Of a DNA stretch of 64,000 bases, positions 24,943-33,309 are shown one piece after another (the first letter of the stretch is position 1; each line of letters opens with the position of its first letter). Location: the NCBI GenBank assembly GCA_017853575.1, contig JAFMJI010000001.1:358529-422528 (forward strand), written 5' to 3'. Origin of the DNA: Chitinophagaceae bacterium (GTDB lineage Bacteria > Bacteroidota > Bacteroidia > Chitinophagales > Chitinophagaceae). Under the pieces are notes generated by a model. That model saw only the letters and a list, made by a program, of their open reading frames with translations, had not been told where the DNA came from and ran no database searches. A program made the position numbers and the translations under genes.

Positions 24943-25927
24943 TCATAGTTGATTTTGGAAGCTGTATAGCAAAAATACTTCCCTTTGGATGATTGTTGCG
25001 CACATGAATCCTCCCCCCATGGTCTTTTATAATTTTTGTACTCAAATAAAGTCCTAAGCCAGTACCCTTGTTTTTTCGCGTTTTTTCGTCTTCTAACCGA
25101 TAGAATTTCTCAAATATTTTTTCTTTGAGTTCATGTGGAATTCCTTCACCCTGGTCTTTGACTAGAATTTCAATGATATCATGTTGTTCATTACAAATAA
25201 TTTCAATCATTGTATCTGGCTGTGTATACTTGATTGCATTCCCAACAATATTATTGATCACCAGTCGAATTAGAAATTCTTCACCAATACAATAAAGATC
25301 TTTTGCAATATCTTGATGAAATGCTCTTTCTGGATATCTTCTTTTAAAAGATTCCACTGCATTGGACACCAGTTCTGAAACATTAAAAAGGCTCTTGGTG
25401 AACTTGTATCCTCCTGAATCAAGCTGTGAACTCAATAAAATATTGTTGCAGAGGTTGTCTAGCCTTTCGGTTTCATTGATGGCTTCATGGATGATCTTGT
25501 TTTTCCTGTTTTCATCCAGCTGATGCCGTTTCAGAGTTTCCAGGCTGAGTTTTGTTACGGCGATGGGAGTTTTCAGTTCGTGGGTAACTGCCATCATAAA
25601 ATTTTTCTGTTGCAGATGATAACGAATTTGCCTTCTTACAGCGATGTAAAGAAAAATTCCTCCCAGTACGATCAATCCAAAAAAGGTAAGTCCCTCCCCT
25701 ACATACTGTTTTGCATTTCTTTGATGTTCATCCAGAATAAGAGCAGCAGTATTATCGTTGTACTGCCCAGATTTCTGCAACGTCTCTGTTTTATATTGCA
25801 GCATCAGATCATTCTGTTGATCTAGCTCAATATACCACCATGCAAGGGCTGCCAACATATAGGTTAGCAAGATCCAAAATGCGTATTCAGCAAATTTGAG
25901 GGGGATCTTATCAAAGAGTTTTTGCAT
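24935..25927 (-). CDS. sensor histidine kinase
   Basis: A 330-residue membrane kinase. Two hydrophobic segments (about 15-32 and 77-95) enclose a short periplasmic region of some 45 residues. The H-box is AVTHELKTPIAVTKLSLETL, the N-box NNIVGNAIKYTQPD, the G1 box VKDQGEGIP and the G2 box GTGLGLYLSTKIIKDHGG. The frame extends to TTG 25957 into gldH, but ATG 25927 (MQKLFDKIP) is the sensible start, one base after the gldH stop. It acts with the downstream response regulator. The order yicC-gldH-kinase-regulator suggests one operon. Confidence 0.94.
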   Translation of the reverse strand: MQKLFDKIPLKFAEYAFWILLTYMLAALAWWYIELDQQNDLMLQYKTETLQKSGQYNDNTAALILDEHQRNAKQYVGEGLTFFGLIVLGGIFLYIAVRRQIRYHLQQKNFMMAVTHELKTPIAVTKLSLETLKRHQLDENRKNKIIHEAINETERLDNLCNNILLSSQLDSGGYKFTKSLFNVSELVSNAVESFKRRYPERAFHQDIAKDLYCIGEEFLIRLVINNIVGNAIKYTQPDTMIEIICNEQHDIIEILVKDQGEGIPHELKEKIFEKFYRLEDEKTRKNKGTGLGLYLSTKIIKDHGGRIHVRNNHPKGSIFAIQLPKSTMNV

Positions 25928-25928
25928 A

Positions 25929-26396
25929 TCAATTGACTTTTTCCAAACGTAGTCCAACGTTCATGACATGATTGAGTGGATCAATTCGCATGTCTTGTTT
26001 ACATTCAACTGAATAATTCCCTGCTTTTTTAAATTGTATGGGTTGAGGATAGAGCAAGACCCGATGGTCATAAATATCATCCATTCCGGTTCCAAGCCAT
26101 TGTTTTTCATTGGCGAGTGGAATATTGAATCGATCTGATCGGCTGGCGGTATCTCCTGGAAGGTGGCTGGCCAGCTGGATCCATATATTATTGTATTCAT
26201 ATGCATCCGTATGGCGGAAGACAAAAAACACCCTGTACTTGGCGCTGGTATCGGAAATATTGAAGTTAAAAACGGGCCTGTTCCTATAACTCCAGGCTTG
26301 TTCCGGAAAAAAAACGACTTTTTGAAAGAGGGAAGACTCCTCACAGCCTATTATGAACAGGCCGGCAATGGGAATCACTAACTTCTTAAGAAACAT
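25929..26396 (-). CDS. gldH: gliding motility lipoprotein GldH
   Basis: A 155-residue lipoprotein with start ATG 26396 (MFLKKLVIPIAGLFIIGCEES, lipobox Cys at 18). The conserved GldH pattern is present: a strand DAYEYNNIWIQLASHLPG, then WLGTGMDDIYDHRVLL, and the close MRIDPLNHVMNVGLRLEKV. GldH is needed for gliding and the type IX secretion-associated motility machinery in Flavobacterium; many non-gliding Bacteroidota also keep it. It is followed after 1 nt by the histidine kinase. An in-frame extension to 26429 runs into yicC and is rejected. Confidence 0.88.
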   Translation of the reverse strand: MFLKKLVIPIAGLFIIGCEESSLFQKVVFFPEQAWSYRNRPVFNFNISDTSAKYRVFFVFRHTDAYEYNNIWIQLASHLPGDTASRSDRFNIPLANEKQWLGTGMDDIYDHRVLLYPQPIQFKKAGNYSVECKQDMRIDPLNHVMNVGLRLEKVN

Positions 26397-26418
26397 ATGA
26401 CAAAGGTAGTCAACTTGA

Positions 26419-27297
26419 TCAAAGGACATTCAGGACTTGTTCTTTGGCCTTTTCCAGTTCATCTTTCATTTCTACGACAGATTTTTGAATGTTGGCATCA
26501 TAGGCTTTTGAGCCGGTGGTGTTGATTTCCCTTCCTATTTCCTGCAGTAGAAAGGATAATTTTCTGCCCTTGCTGAGTTCTTTTTCGGCGAGCAGGGAAC
26601 GAAAGTACTGGCAATGATTGGAAAGCCTAACCTGCTCCTCAGTGAGATCAATTTTTTCAATATAATAGATCAATTCTTGCTCAAATCGGTTCATATCAAC
26701 GCCAGATTCCTTTGAAACATTTTCTTGTAGGAGTTTCAAGAGGTTCTCACGAATTTTTTCTTTTCGAGCTGGATCCAGTTCCAAAACTTTTTGTTGCAAT
26801 GCTTCAATATTGGAGATGCGCAAAAGCAATTCTTTTTCTAACGCAGCTCCTTCATCTGTTCGATGCTTGTTCAACATATTGATTGCTTCTTGAATAATTT
26901 TTTGAAGTGCTTCCCATTCAGATGGACTGATCACATCGGTTGATGCAGCAACTACATCTGGTAAACGAAGTATGGATGCAAGCAGTTGTTGGTCATCCGT
27001 ATGCAATTCATTTGCCAATGACTTTAACTGATGAAAATAAGATTTCACCAAGTCGAGATTGATCGATGAAGGTTTAGCAGAGCCATTGAGCTTGATGATG
27101 ATGGTACATTCAATGCTTCCCCTAGATAATTGTTCATTGATGATATTTCTGATATCAAATTCAAATGGTTTTACAGGTGAAGGAACCTTCAATAAAAGAT
27201 CGATTTGTTTCCCATTCAGGGAGCGAATTTCTACCATCAGCAGCTTTTCGCCGATGGTGACTTCTGCTCTTCCATACCCTGTCATTGATCTAAGCAT
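26419..27297 (-). CDS. yicC: YicC family endoribonuclease
   Basis: A 292-residue YicC/YloC protein, recently shown in other bacteria to be an endoribonuclease family. It has the conserved N-terminus MLRSMTGYGRAEV, followed by VEIRSLNGKQIDL. The DUF1732 C-terminus carries ELIYYIEKIDLTEEQVRL and KLSFLLQEIGREINTTGSKA. It is the first gene of the group leading into gldH and the two-component system; the gap to gldH is 22 bp. Confidence 0.93.
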   Translation of the reverse strand: MLRSMTGYGRAEVTIGEKLLMVEIRSLNGKQIDLLLKVPSPVKPFEFDIRNIINEQLSRGSIECTIIIKLNGSAKPSSINLDLVKSYFHQLKSLANELHTDDQQLLASILRLPDVVAASTDVISPSEWEALQKIIQEAINMLNKHRTDEGAALEKELLLRISNIEALQQKVLELDPARKEKIRENLLKLLQENVSKESGVDMNRFEQELIYYIEKIDLTEEQVRLSNHCQYFRSLLAEKELSKGRKLSFLLQEIGREINTTGSKAYDANIQKSVVEMKDELEKAKEQVLNVL

Positions 27298-27382
27298 AAA
27301 AAATATTTAATGCAATGTAAGTGAATTATTTTGCTGAAACACACACCAGCACTGGTTTTCAAGATACAACTTATATAAAAGC

Positions 27383-27449
27383 ACAGCGCTCGGTGGAAAC
27401 CGAGCGCTGTTATATAGATGGGTTAATAAGTACCGGGAATTAAATTCCC
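27383..27449 (+). ncRNA. putative structured RNA element between yicC and the lpxD-like gene
   Basis: A perfect 12-bp stem (27383-27394 with 27399-27410) is closed by a GNRA-type GGAA loop. After a 7-nt linker comes ATGGGTTAATAAGTAC, then a second hairpin. The second part parallels the arrangement at 12249-12299 (same word, then a GGG...CCCTT hairpin). The strand is uncertain: in the minus reading the first hairpin is followed by GCTTTTATAT and could be a weak terminator. Presence of a transcript is not shown by sequence alone. Confidence 0.35.
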
Positions 27450-27597
27450 TTCACAATATTATACATATATTTTATTTACAAGAAATTTTTTTGCAACTAT
27501 TTTATTCACATTTTTTTTAAATATGTGAATTACTACATTATATAAAAAAAGAAAACCGCATGCAATTCAATTGAAATGTATTGCCTTTTTCAACAAT

Positions 27598-27605
27598 TAC
27601 CTTTG
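27598..27605 (+). promoter_or_regulatory. -7 element of the lpxD-like gene
   Basis: TACCTTTG, a perfect TAnnTTTG match, ends 14 nt before ATG 27620. It argues against the in-frame TTG at 27581. Confidence 0.7.
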
Positions 27606-27619
27606 AAAAAATAACCATT

Positions 27620-28594
27620 ATGAAATTCCCAACACCTGTTTCAGTTGCTTTCATTGCAGATATGATTCATGCAACAGTTTATGGAAATAATCATGCAATG
27701 ATAACTGGCATCAATGAAATTCATAAAGTAGAATCAGGTGATATTGTATTTGTTGATCATCCAAAATATTATAAAACTTGTTTCGAATCTGCAGCGAGTA
27801 TTATAATCATCAATCAATACACAGATCATCCTGAAGATAAAACATTGCTTGTGGTTGCTGAACCATTTGAAGCATACCTAACCATCGTTCAGCATTATCA
27901 TCCTTTTCAACCATGTAATAAAATGATCAGTGATTCAGCAGTCATTGATTCATCGTCTTATATTGGCCCAAATGTTTTTGTTGGCAATCATGTACATATT
28001 GGAAAACATTGCATCATCCAACCACATGTAACCATCATGGATAATTGTTCAATAGGCGATCATGTAATCATACAATCCGGAACAGTTATTGGATCTGATG
28101 CATTCTATTATAATGGGAAAAACAGGGAGCTTGCATACAAGAAAATGGAGTCCTGCGGGAGGGTTCTCATTGAAGATTATGTAGAAATCGGTGCAAATTG
28201 TTGCATTGACAGAGGGGTGACCCATGATACGATTGTAGGAAAGGGCTCAAAGCTGGATAACCAGAACCATATTGGACATGATGTTGTAATAGGGAGAAAC
28301 TGTCTTATAGCAGCAAAATGCGGTATTGCTGGTGCATCAACCCTGGAAGATGGAGTGGTGCTCTGGGGGATGGTAGGCATTGGGAAAACAACCCGGATCG
28401 GGAAAAATACAATCATTCGTCCGCAGAGCGCTGTATTTAAGGACGTAGAAGCAAATCAAAACATTTGGGGAGTGCCTGCTGAAGATACAGGGGTTAAAAT
28501 GAAGGAAAGGGTTTGGATCAAGAAAATTCCAGAATTATGGGATTTTTATAAAAAGACGATCAAAACAAATAAAATGACTTCCCAGGAATATTGA
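27620..28594 (+). CDS. lpxD: UDP-3-O-acylglucosamine N-acyltransferase-like (LpxD)
   Basis: A 324-residue left-handed beta-helix acyltransferase that would add the N-linked hydroxyacyl chain in lipid A synthesis. An N-terminal uridine-binding-like domain (about 1-95, with VESGDIVFVDHPKYY) precedes hexapeptide repeats (SYIGPNVFVGNHVHIGKHC and later). The catalytic His is expected in LDNQNHIGHDVVIG. Bacteroidota often carry more than one LpxD-like paralogue; this one lies apart from other lipid A genes and could have a modified role. Confidence 0.85.
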   Translation: MKFPTPVSVAFIADMIHATVYGNNHAMITGINEIHKVESGDIVFVDHPKYYKTCFESAASIIIINQYTDHPEDKTLLVVAEPFEAYLTIVQHYHPFQPCNKMISDSAVIDSSSYIGPNVFVGNHVHIGKHCIIQPHVTIMDNCSIGDHVIIQSGTVIGSDAFYYNGKNRELAYKKMESCGRVLIEDYVEIGANCCIDRGVTHDTIVGKGSKLDNQNHIGHDVVIGRNCLIAAKCGIAGASTLEDGVVLWGMVGIGKTTRIGKNTIIRPQSAVFKDVEANQNIWGVPAEDTGVKMKERVWIKKIPELWDFYKKTIKTNKMTSQEY

Positions 28595-28605
28595 TCAAGA
28601 CCTTA

Positions 28606-29598
28606 TTAGCTTGCCTTCAATTTTTCTATATAATAGTGACATGCATCCTGAATTGTATGACGCAAGGATGTAAACTGGAAACCTGGCAATGCGTTGAGCA
28701 ATTTGGAATGATCAAAATAAACTTTCTGTTGAGCGGTTTCAGCAGTTTCCTTGGTCAGCAGTGGTTCTTCTCCAGTTATGGAAGATTTGATTTTTACCAA
28801 GCGCCAAACCAATTCAGCGAGCAGTGGACTCACCTTTAAGCGGGGTTGCTTTTTGCCGAATCCATCTGCCATCATATTAAATACTTCCCTATAAGTTAAA
28901 TTCTCGCCTGATATGATGAATCTTTCGCCTTCAATTTCACTTTCCATCAAACCAATCATCGCATTTGAAACATCTGCAGCGTCTACAAATCCACTCACAC
29001 CCTCTGTATACCATGGAAATTCATTGTAAGCGTTTTTAAATGTTGCACATGAGCCATCATTCCAATCTCCTTTGCCTAATATAATTACGGGATTTACAAT
29101 TACAGCATGAAGTCCCTCTCCGATACCCCGCCAAACTTCCATTTCACCTAAGTACTTGCTTTTGCCATATACTGAAGGATTGGCTTCCTCATCCCATTTC
29201 AAAGCTTCATGAACTGTTTGATTGTTGCGTTTTCTTCCAATGGCAGCAACAGAGCTAACATGTAAAAATTTCTCGATACCGAGCTCCAACGCAACGTTCA
29301 CCATGTTGGAAGTGCCTTCCACATTTACTTTCATCAGGTCGTTTGCCCTTGAAGGATTAAATGAAACCAATCCTGCACAATGATAAACCTGTGAACAGCC
29401 ATCCATGGCATGCAGCAATACATCTACATCCAGAATATCACCTTGCACCCACTCTACTTTGCTAACTTCTTCGTCGGTAAGCAGGTTGCATTTTTCTTTT
29501 CTGTAAAGAGCAACGATGTGGACTTGCTTTTTTAATAAATCTCTGATGAGATAAGATCCGAGTAAACCGGAAGCACCGGTGATGAATATTTTTTTCAT
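28606..29598 (-). CDS. NAD-dependent epimerase/dehydratase family protein
   Basis: A 330-residue extended SDR. It has the Rossmann motif ITGASGLLGSYLIR, an acidic loop (WVQGDILD), the Ser in HVSSVAAIG and the catalytic YGKSK (YxxxK). The pattern is that of dihydroflavonol-4-reductase/sterol dehydrogenase-like members rather than sugar epimerases, but the substrate is unknown. It is convergent with the lpxD-like gene (11-bp gap). pheS lies 10 bp upstream on the same strand. Confidence 0.88.
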   Translation of the reverse strand: MKKIFITGASGLLGSYLIRDLLKKQVHIVALYRKEKCNLLTDEEVSKVEWVQGDILDVDVLLHAMDGCSQVYHCAGLVSFNPSRANDLMKVNVEGTSNMVNVALELGIEKFLHVSSVAAIGRKRNNQTVHEALKWDEEANPSVYGKSKYLGEMEVWRGIGEGLHAVIVNPVIILGKGDWNDGSCATFKNAYNEFPWYTEGVSGFVDAADVSNAMIGLMESEIEGERFIISGENLTYREVFNMMADGFGKKQPRLKVSPLLAELVWRLVKIKSSITGEEPLLTKETAETAQQKVYFDHSKLLNALPGFQFTSLRHTIQDACHYYIEKLKAS

Positions 29599-29608
29599 GA
29601 ATGAGGAA

Positions 29609-30637
29609 TTAAGCTCCCCTGAATTGTTCTAAAAATCGAACATCGTTTTCACTGAACAAACGAATATCAGTTATCCCATACTTGAGAAGTGCAGGACGTT
29701 CTACCCCCATACCAAACGCAAAGCCTGTGTATTTATTCGGATCAATACCGCAGTTGCTCAACACATTTGGATGGACCATTCCACAGCCCAGGATTTCCAA
29801 CCATCCAGTTCGTTTGCATACTGCACAACCATCGCCATGACAGAGCATGCAACTGATGTCCATTTCAGCACTGGGTTCAGTAAATGGAAAATAACTTGGC
29901 CTGAACCTAACTTTCACATCTTCGCCAAACATTTCTTTAACAAAGTGATACAGCGTTTGTTTCAGGTCTGCGAAAGAAACATTCTCATCAACATACAATC
30001 CTTCTACTTGATGAAAAAAGCAGTGTGATCTTGCGCTGATGGTTTCATTTCGATAAACCCTACCAGGACAAATAATACGGATTGGAGGCTTATGGTTTTC
30101 CATTTCTCTGATCTGCACATTGCTGGTATGCGTTCTTAGTAATATTGCAGGATCTGTAGACAGATAAAATGTATCCTGCATATCTCTTGCCGGATGATGC
30201 TCATCCAGGTTCAATGCAGTAAAGTTGTGCCAATCATCTTCAATTTCTGGACCTTCTGCCACCGTGAAAGAAAGACGTTCAAAAATTTCAACGATTTTAT
30301 TTCGCATCAATGTAACAGGATGTCTGCTTCCGGATGCCATGGGAATGCCCGGCAATGTTGCATCCATCTGAAATACTGATCCTGTAGCACCTGCAGAAAG
30401 TTTTTCTTTTTCTTCATTGTATTTATGCTCAGCAAGTTGCTTAAATGCATTCATGGTTTGTCCGAATGATTTTTTTTGATCAACCGGAACATGTTGCATT
30501 TCGCCCATTAGGGCTTTGACGATGCCTTTTACACCTAAAAATTTTATTCGAAATTGCTCCAATGCATCTGCATCTGATGCAACAAAGGCATTGATTTCTT
30601 TCGAATAAAGATCTATGCTGCTGAGAACTTTCTCCAT
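29609..30637 (-). CDS. pheS: phenylalanyl-tRNA synthetase alpha subunit
   Basis: A 342-residue class II synthetase alpha chain that pairs with PheT. An N-terminal coiled-coil region binds tRNA. The class II motifs include motif 2-type RNETISARSHCFFHQVEGLYV and motif 3 GFAFGMGVERPALLKYGI. A Cys-rich insertion, CMLCHGDGCAVCKRTGW, suggests a zinc-knuckle-like site seen in several bacterial lineages. ATG 30637 is chosen because a TATCTTCG -7 element sits just upstream; the frame itself runs to 30661. pheT is not in the window. Confidence 0.96.
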   Translation of the reverse strand: MEKVLSSIDLYSKEINAFVASDADALEQFRIKFLGVKGIVKALMGEMQHVPVDQKKSFGQTMNAFKQLAEHKYNEEKEKLSAGATGSVFQMDATLPGIPMASGSRHPVTLMRNKIVEIFERLSFTVAEGPEIEDDWHNFTALNLDEHHPARDMQDTFYLSTDPAILLRTHTSNVQIREMENHKPPIRIICPGRVYRNETISARSHCFFHQVEGLYVDENVSFADLKQTLYHFVKEMFGEDVKVRFRPSYFPFTEPSAEMDISCMLCHGDGCAVCKRTGWLEILGCGMVHPNVLSNCGIDPNKYTGFAFGMGVERPALLKYGITDIRLFSENDVRFLEQFRGA

Positions 30638-30641
30638 GCAG

Positions 30642-30649
30642 CGAAGATA
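30642..30649 (-). promoter_or_regulatory. -7-like element before pheS
   Basis: TATCTTCG in TTATCTTCGC on the minus strand, one mismatch from TAnnTTTG, is 4 nt from the ATG. This makes a very short leader. Confidence 0.6.
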
Positions 30650-30721
30650 ACAAATCGCCAAGTTCTTGTATCAATCAACCATTGATGTTTTTGGAGTTGA
30701 TTTCATTCCATCAAGATTAAG

Positions 30722-30729
30722 TAGGTTTG
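30722..30729 (+). promoter_or_regulatory. -7 element before the arginase-family gene
   Basis: TAGGTTTG, a perfect TAnnTTTG match, ends 15 nt before ATG 30745. It overlaps the in-frame TTG at 30727, which is therefore not the start. Confidence 0.65.
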
Positions 30730-30744
30730 CCGAAACATTGCAAC

Positions 30745-31875
30745 ATGGCATTTCAAAGTCTTACTGATTTTCTGGACCCCTTAGACCTTCCACATATACT
30801 TCAGGATGGAGAATTGAAGGAAGGACAGATGGGTAAATGCATTCAGATATACCAGGATGAGTTTCCTGATTTAAAGGACACTGATATTGTTATTGCCACT
30901 TGCGATGAGTTGAGGGGTGATGGACAGTTGGGAAATGTAATGGCTGGCACTGATGCCATAAGAAAAGAACTGTATTCACTTTATTATTGGCACAAACAAA
31001 TTCAAGTCGTGGATATCGGGAAAATAAGAACGGGGGCAACCATGGCAGACACCTATGCTGCAATAAAAACGGTTGCAATGGAAGTCATTAAAAACAATAA
31101 AATATTCTTGCTCATTGGAGGTTCTCATGACTTGAGCCTTGCGGTTTATGAGGCGTATAGAGAAATGAAGAAAATCATCGAAGTAACCGGTGTTGATGCG
31201 TACATTGATTTATCATTGGATAACCCAGTTCGATCCAAAAATTTTCTTATGGAACTGTTAACGGGCGAACCCAATTTCATCAGACATTATAACCATGTTG
31301 GATTTCAGAGCTACTATATACATCCGCACATGCTTGAAACCATGGACAAGCTTCGTTTTGATTGTTACCGACTTGGAAAAGTAAAAGAAGATATTGAAGA
31401 GATGGAACCTTCTTTCAGGAGCAGCAACATGTTGATGTTTGATGTTGCTGCATTGGGAGCTGCAACTTTTTGGGATGGCAGCAGTCCCAACGGATTCAAT
31501 GGAGAGGAAGCCTGCACATTGATGAAATACGCGGGCATGAGCGATCAAATGCAAGCTGTAGGAATTTATGGATATCAAATCAGCAAAGACCCTCAACTGA
31601 ACCTGGCAAAACAAATTGCTCAAATGGTATGGTATTATGTTGATGGAATTCAATACGGCAGATCGGAAGCCAGCTTAAATGAAAATGAGATGTTCGTTGA
31701 ATGTCATTTGGAGTTTGCAGCTATTGAAACCACATTTCTCAAGAGCAGAAAAACCGGAAGATGGTGGATGAAAATGCCGGATGGGAAATATGTTCCCTGC
31801 TCTGCCAATGATTTTACAGTAGCTGGAAACAACGAGTTACCAGAGAGGTGGTTGAGGTTGCAGGAAAGGAGTTGA
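30745..31875 (+). CDS. arginase/agmatinase/formiminoglutamase-family protein with degenerate metal site
   Basis: A 376-residue ureohydrolase-fold protein. Three recognisable blocks remain: GGSHD with His128, DAYID at 151-155 in place of DAHxD, and MFDVAALGA at 231-239 in place of SFDxDxxDP. Thus the His of the second block is Tyr153 and the second Asp of the third is Ala235, removing two of six Mn ligands. The N-terminal 50 residues and the C-terminal extension (FLKSRKTGRWWMKMP) are not part of the standard enzymes. Probably not a normal Mn2 hydrolase; it could be a binding protein or use another chemistry. Confidence 0.82.
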   Translation: MAFQSLTDFLDPLDLPHILQDGELKEGQMGKCIQIYQDEFPDLKDTDIVIATCDELRGDGQLGNVMAGTDAIRKELYSLYYWHKQIQVVDIGKIRTGATMADTYAAIKTVAMEVIKNNKIFLLIGGSHDLSLAVYEAYREMKKIIEVTGVDAYIDLSLDNPVRSKNFLMELLTGEPNFIRHYNHVGFQSYYIHPHMLETMDKLRFDCYRLGKVKEDIEEMEPSFRSSNMLMFDVAALGAATFWDGSSPNGFNGEEACTLMKYAGMSDQMQAVGIYGYQISKDPQLNLAKQIAQMVWYYVDGIQYGRSEASLNENEMFVECHLEFAAIETTFLKSRKTGRWWMKMPDGKYVPCSANDFTVAGNNELPERWLRLQERS

Positions 31876-31902
31876 GTGATGCAGCCTGGGAAGAGAAATA
31901 CA

Positions 31903-31951
31903 GTTGACAGTTGACGGTTGACTGTTAACTGTTAACCGTCAACTGTGAACT
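31903..31951. repeat. heptamer array between the arginase-family gene and dacB
   Basis: Seven 7-nt units (GTTGACA, GTTGACG, GTTGACT, GTTAACT, GTTAACC, GTCAACT, GTGAACT). The left units and right units are complementary and give a 15-bp stem with one G-T pair and an 8-nt loop. The array ends 14 nt before the dacB ATG and so lies in its leader or promoter. Confidence 0.88.
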
Positions 31952-31965
31952 TTAACATTAACATT

Positions 31966-33309
31966 ATGAAAATCAGAAATATTATTGCACTTATAGCAAG
32001 CGTTGTAATTATTACATTTCAATCTTGTTCCATTGAAAAACAACTTCATCAACAAGCGAATCAATTTTTACTGAAAGACTCTACCCTCTCACAAGCACAT
32101 ATTGGAATTGCAGTTCAGGAATTGGAGACCAAGAAATGGTTGTACCAATTTCAATCGGATAAATTATTTACTCCTGCAAGCAATACAAAAATAGTAAGCT
32201 GTTATACTGCAATGAAATATCTTCCAGACCATCTGCCAGCAGCTTTGGTCACTGACTTAGATACTGCTTTACTAATTACGCCAACAGGCGATCCAACCTT
32301 TCTACATCCCAGGTTCAAATCGCAACCATTTTTTGATTATCTAAAAACTTCCAATAAATCACTCTACCTGAATCCCTCAAATTTCAGTAGTCCAAAGTGG
32401 GGACATGGTTGGAGTTGGGAAGATTATGCTGAAGATTACATGATTGAAAGAAATGCCTTTCCAGTATACGGAAATCAAGTTGAATGGTTTCAGGAAAGGT
32501 CAAAAAAGGAGAATCCAACCAGCATCGGTGACACCACAGATGTATTCATGTATTCATCCCCAGAAATCAATTGGAAAGTTGATATAGGAGTTCCAGGAAA
32601 AAGTTTTCAGGTAGAGAGATCTGCGAACGAGAATCATTTCACTTTACATGAAGGGAAAGAAAAGTCTGCATCAACCATTGTACCATTCATCACCAATGGA
32701 TTGGAATCTGCCGTTGAATTATTGAGAGATACCCTTCATAAAAATATTTCAATTGCAGAAAAAGAAATATTACAATCTGCTGCACTCAAACCATCAACGT
32801 TGATGACATCACAGCCAACAGACAGCATGTTGAAAGATATGATGGACAGGAGTGATAATTTTTTTGCAGACATGTGTGTGGAGATGGCCAGTCAGTTATC
32901 AATGAAAAAAATGGATGAATCAGCTGCCATAGCCAGTATTTTAAAAAATGATTTCTCAGCTCTTCCTCAACAGCCAAAATGGGTTGATGGAAGTGGATTG
33001 AGCAGATATAATTTGTTTAGTCCGGAAGATATGATTTGGATTTTACAAAAAATGAAGGAGGATTTTGGTTGGGAAAGAATAAGAAAAGTAATGCCAGGTG
33101 CGGGTTCCAGCAATCTTAAAATGTACCCGGTAATAAACAATGAATATATTTTTGCAAAAACAGGTACATTAAATGGAGTGGTATGTTTGAGTGGTTTTTA
33201 TCTGAACAAGAAAAACAAATGGCTAACATTTTCTGTGATGGTCAACAACCATCATACCACAAGTGCCTATGTCAGAAAAAAAATAGCGAGCTTTTTGGGA
33301 ACACTCTGA
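31966..33309 (+). CDS. dacB: D-alanyl-D-alanine carboxypeptidase/endopeptidase (PBP4, S13 family)
   Basis: A 447-residue periplasmic peptidoglycan hydrolase with a lipoprotein-type signal (MKIRNIIALIASVVIITFQSCS). The penicillin-binding motifs are SNTK in FTPASNTKIVSCY (SxxK nucleophile), SDN in DRSDNFFADM (SxN) and KTG in FAKTGTLNGV. The large insert between the first two motifs is typical of PBP4. The start is ATG 31966, as the GTG at 31945 lies inside the heptamer array. It abuts mutL with no gap (convergent). Confidence 0.94.
   Translation: MKIRNIIALIASVVIITFQSCSIEKQLHQQANQFLLKDSTLSQAHIGIAVQELETKKWLYQFQSDKLFTPASNTKIVSCYTAMKYLPDHLPAALVTDLDTALLITPTGDPTFLHPRFKSQPFFDYLKTSNKSLYLNPSNFSSPKWGHGWSWEDYAEDYMIERNAFPVYGNQVEWFQERSKKENPTSIGDTTDVFMYSSPEINWKVDIGVPGKSFQVERSANENHFTLHEGKEKSASTIVPFITNGLESAVELLRDTLHKNISIAEKEILQSAALKPSTLMTSQPTDSMLKDMMDRSDNFFADMCVEMASQLSMKKMDESAAIASILKNDFSALPQQPKWVDGSGLSRYNLFSPEDMIWILQKMKEDFGWERIRKVMPGAGSSNLKMYPVINNEYIFAKTGTLNGVVCLSGFYLNKKNKWLTFSVMVNNHHTTSAYVRKKIASFLGTL

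Larger units (their letters stand above)
27298..27619. other. 322-bp divergent intergenic region between yicC and the lpxD-like gene
   Basis: It holds a perfect 12-bp hairpin with a GGAA loop (27383-27410), the word ATGGGTTAATAAGTAC (27418-27433) shared with the putative small RNA at 12.2 kb, a small GGGAATT/AATTCCC hairpin (27434-27449), and a 19-nt AT-rich word (27455-27473) identical to 12011-12029. The lpxD-like promoter is at 27598-27605. No coding frame is supported. Confidence 0.65.

Noticed and set aside
32316..32330. AGGTTCAAATCGC resembling a tRNA T-loop
   Set aside because: It is inside dacB coding sequence and no acceptor or anticodon stem can be drawn around it.
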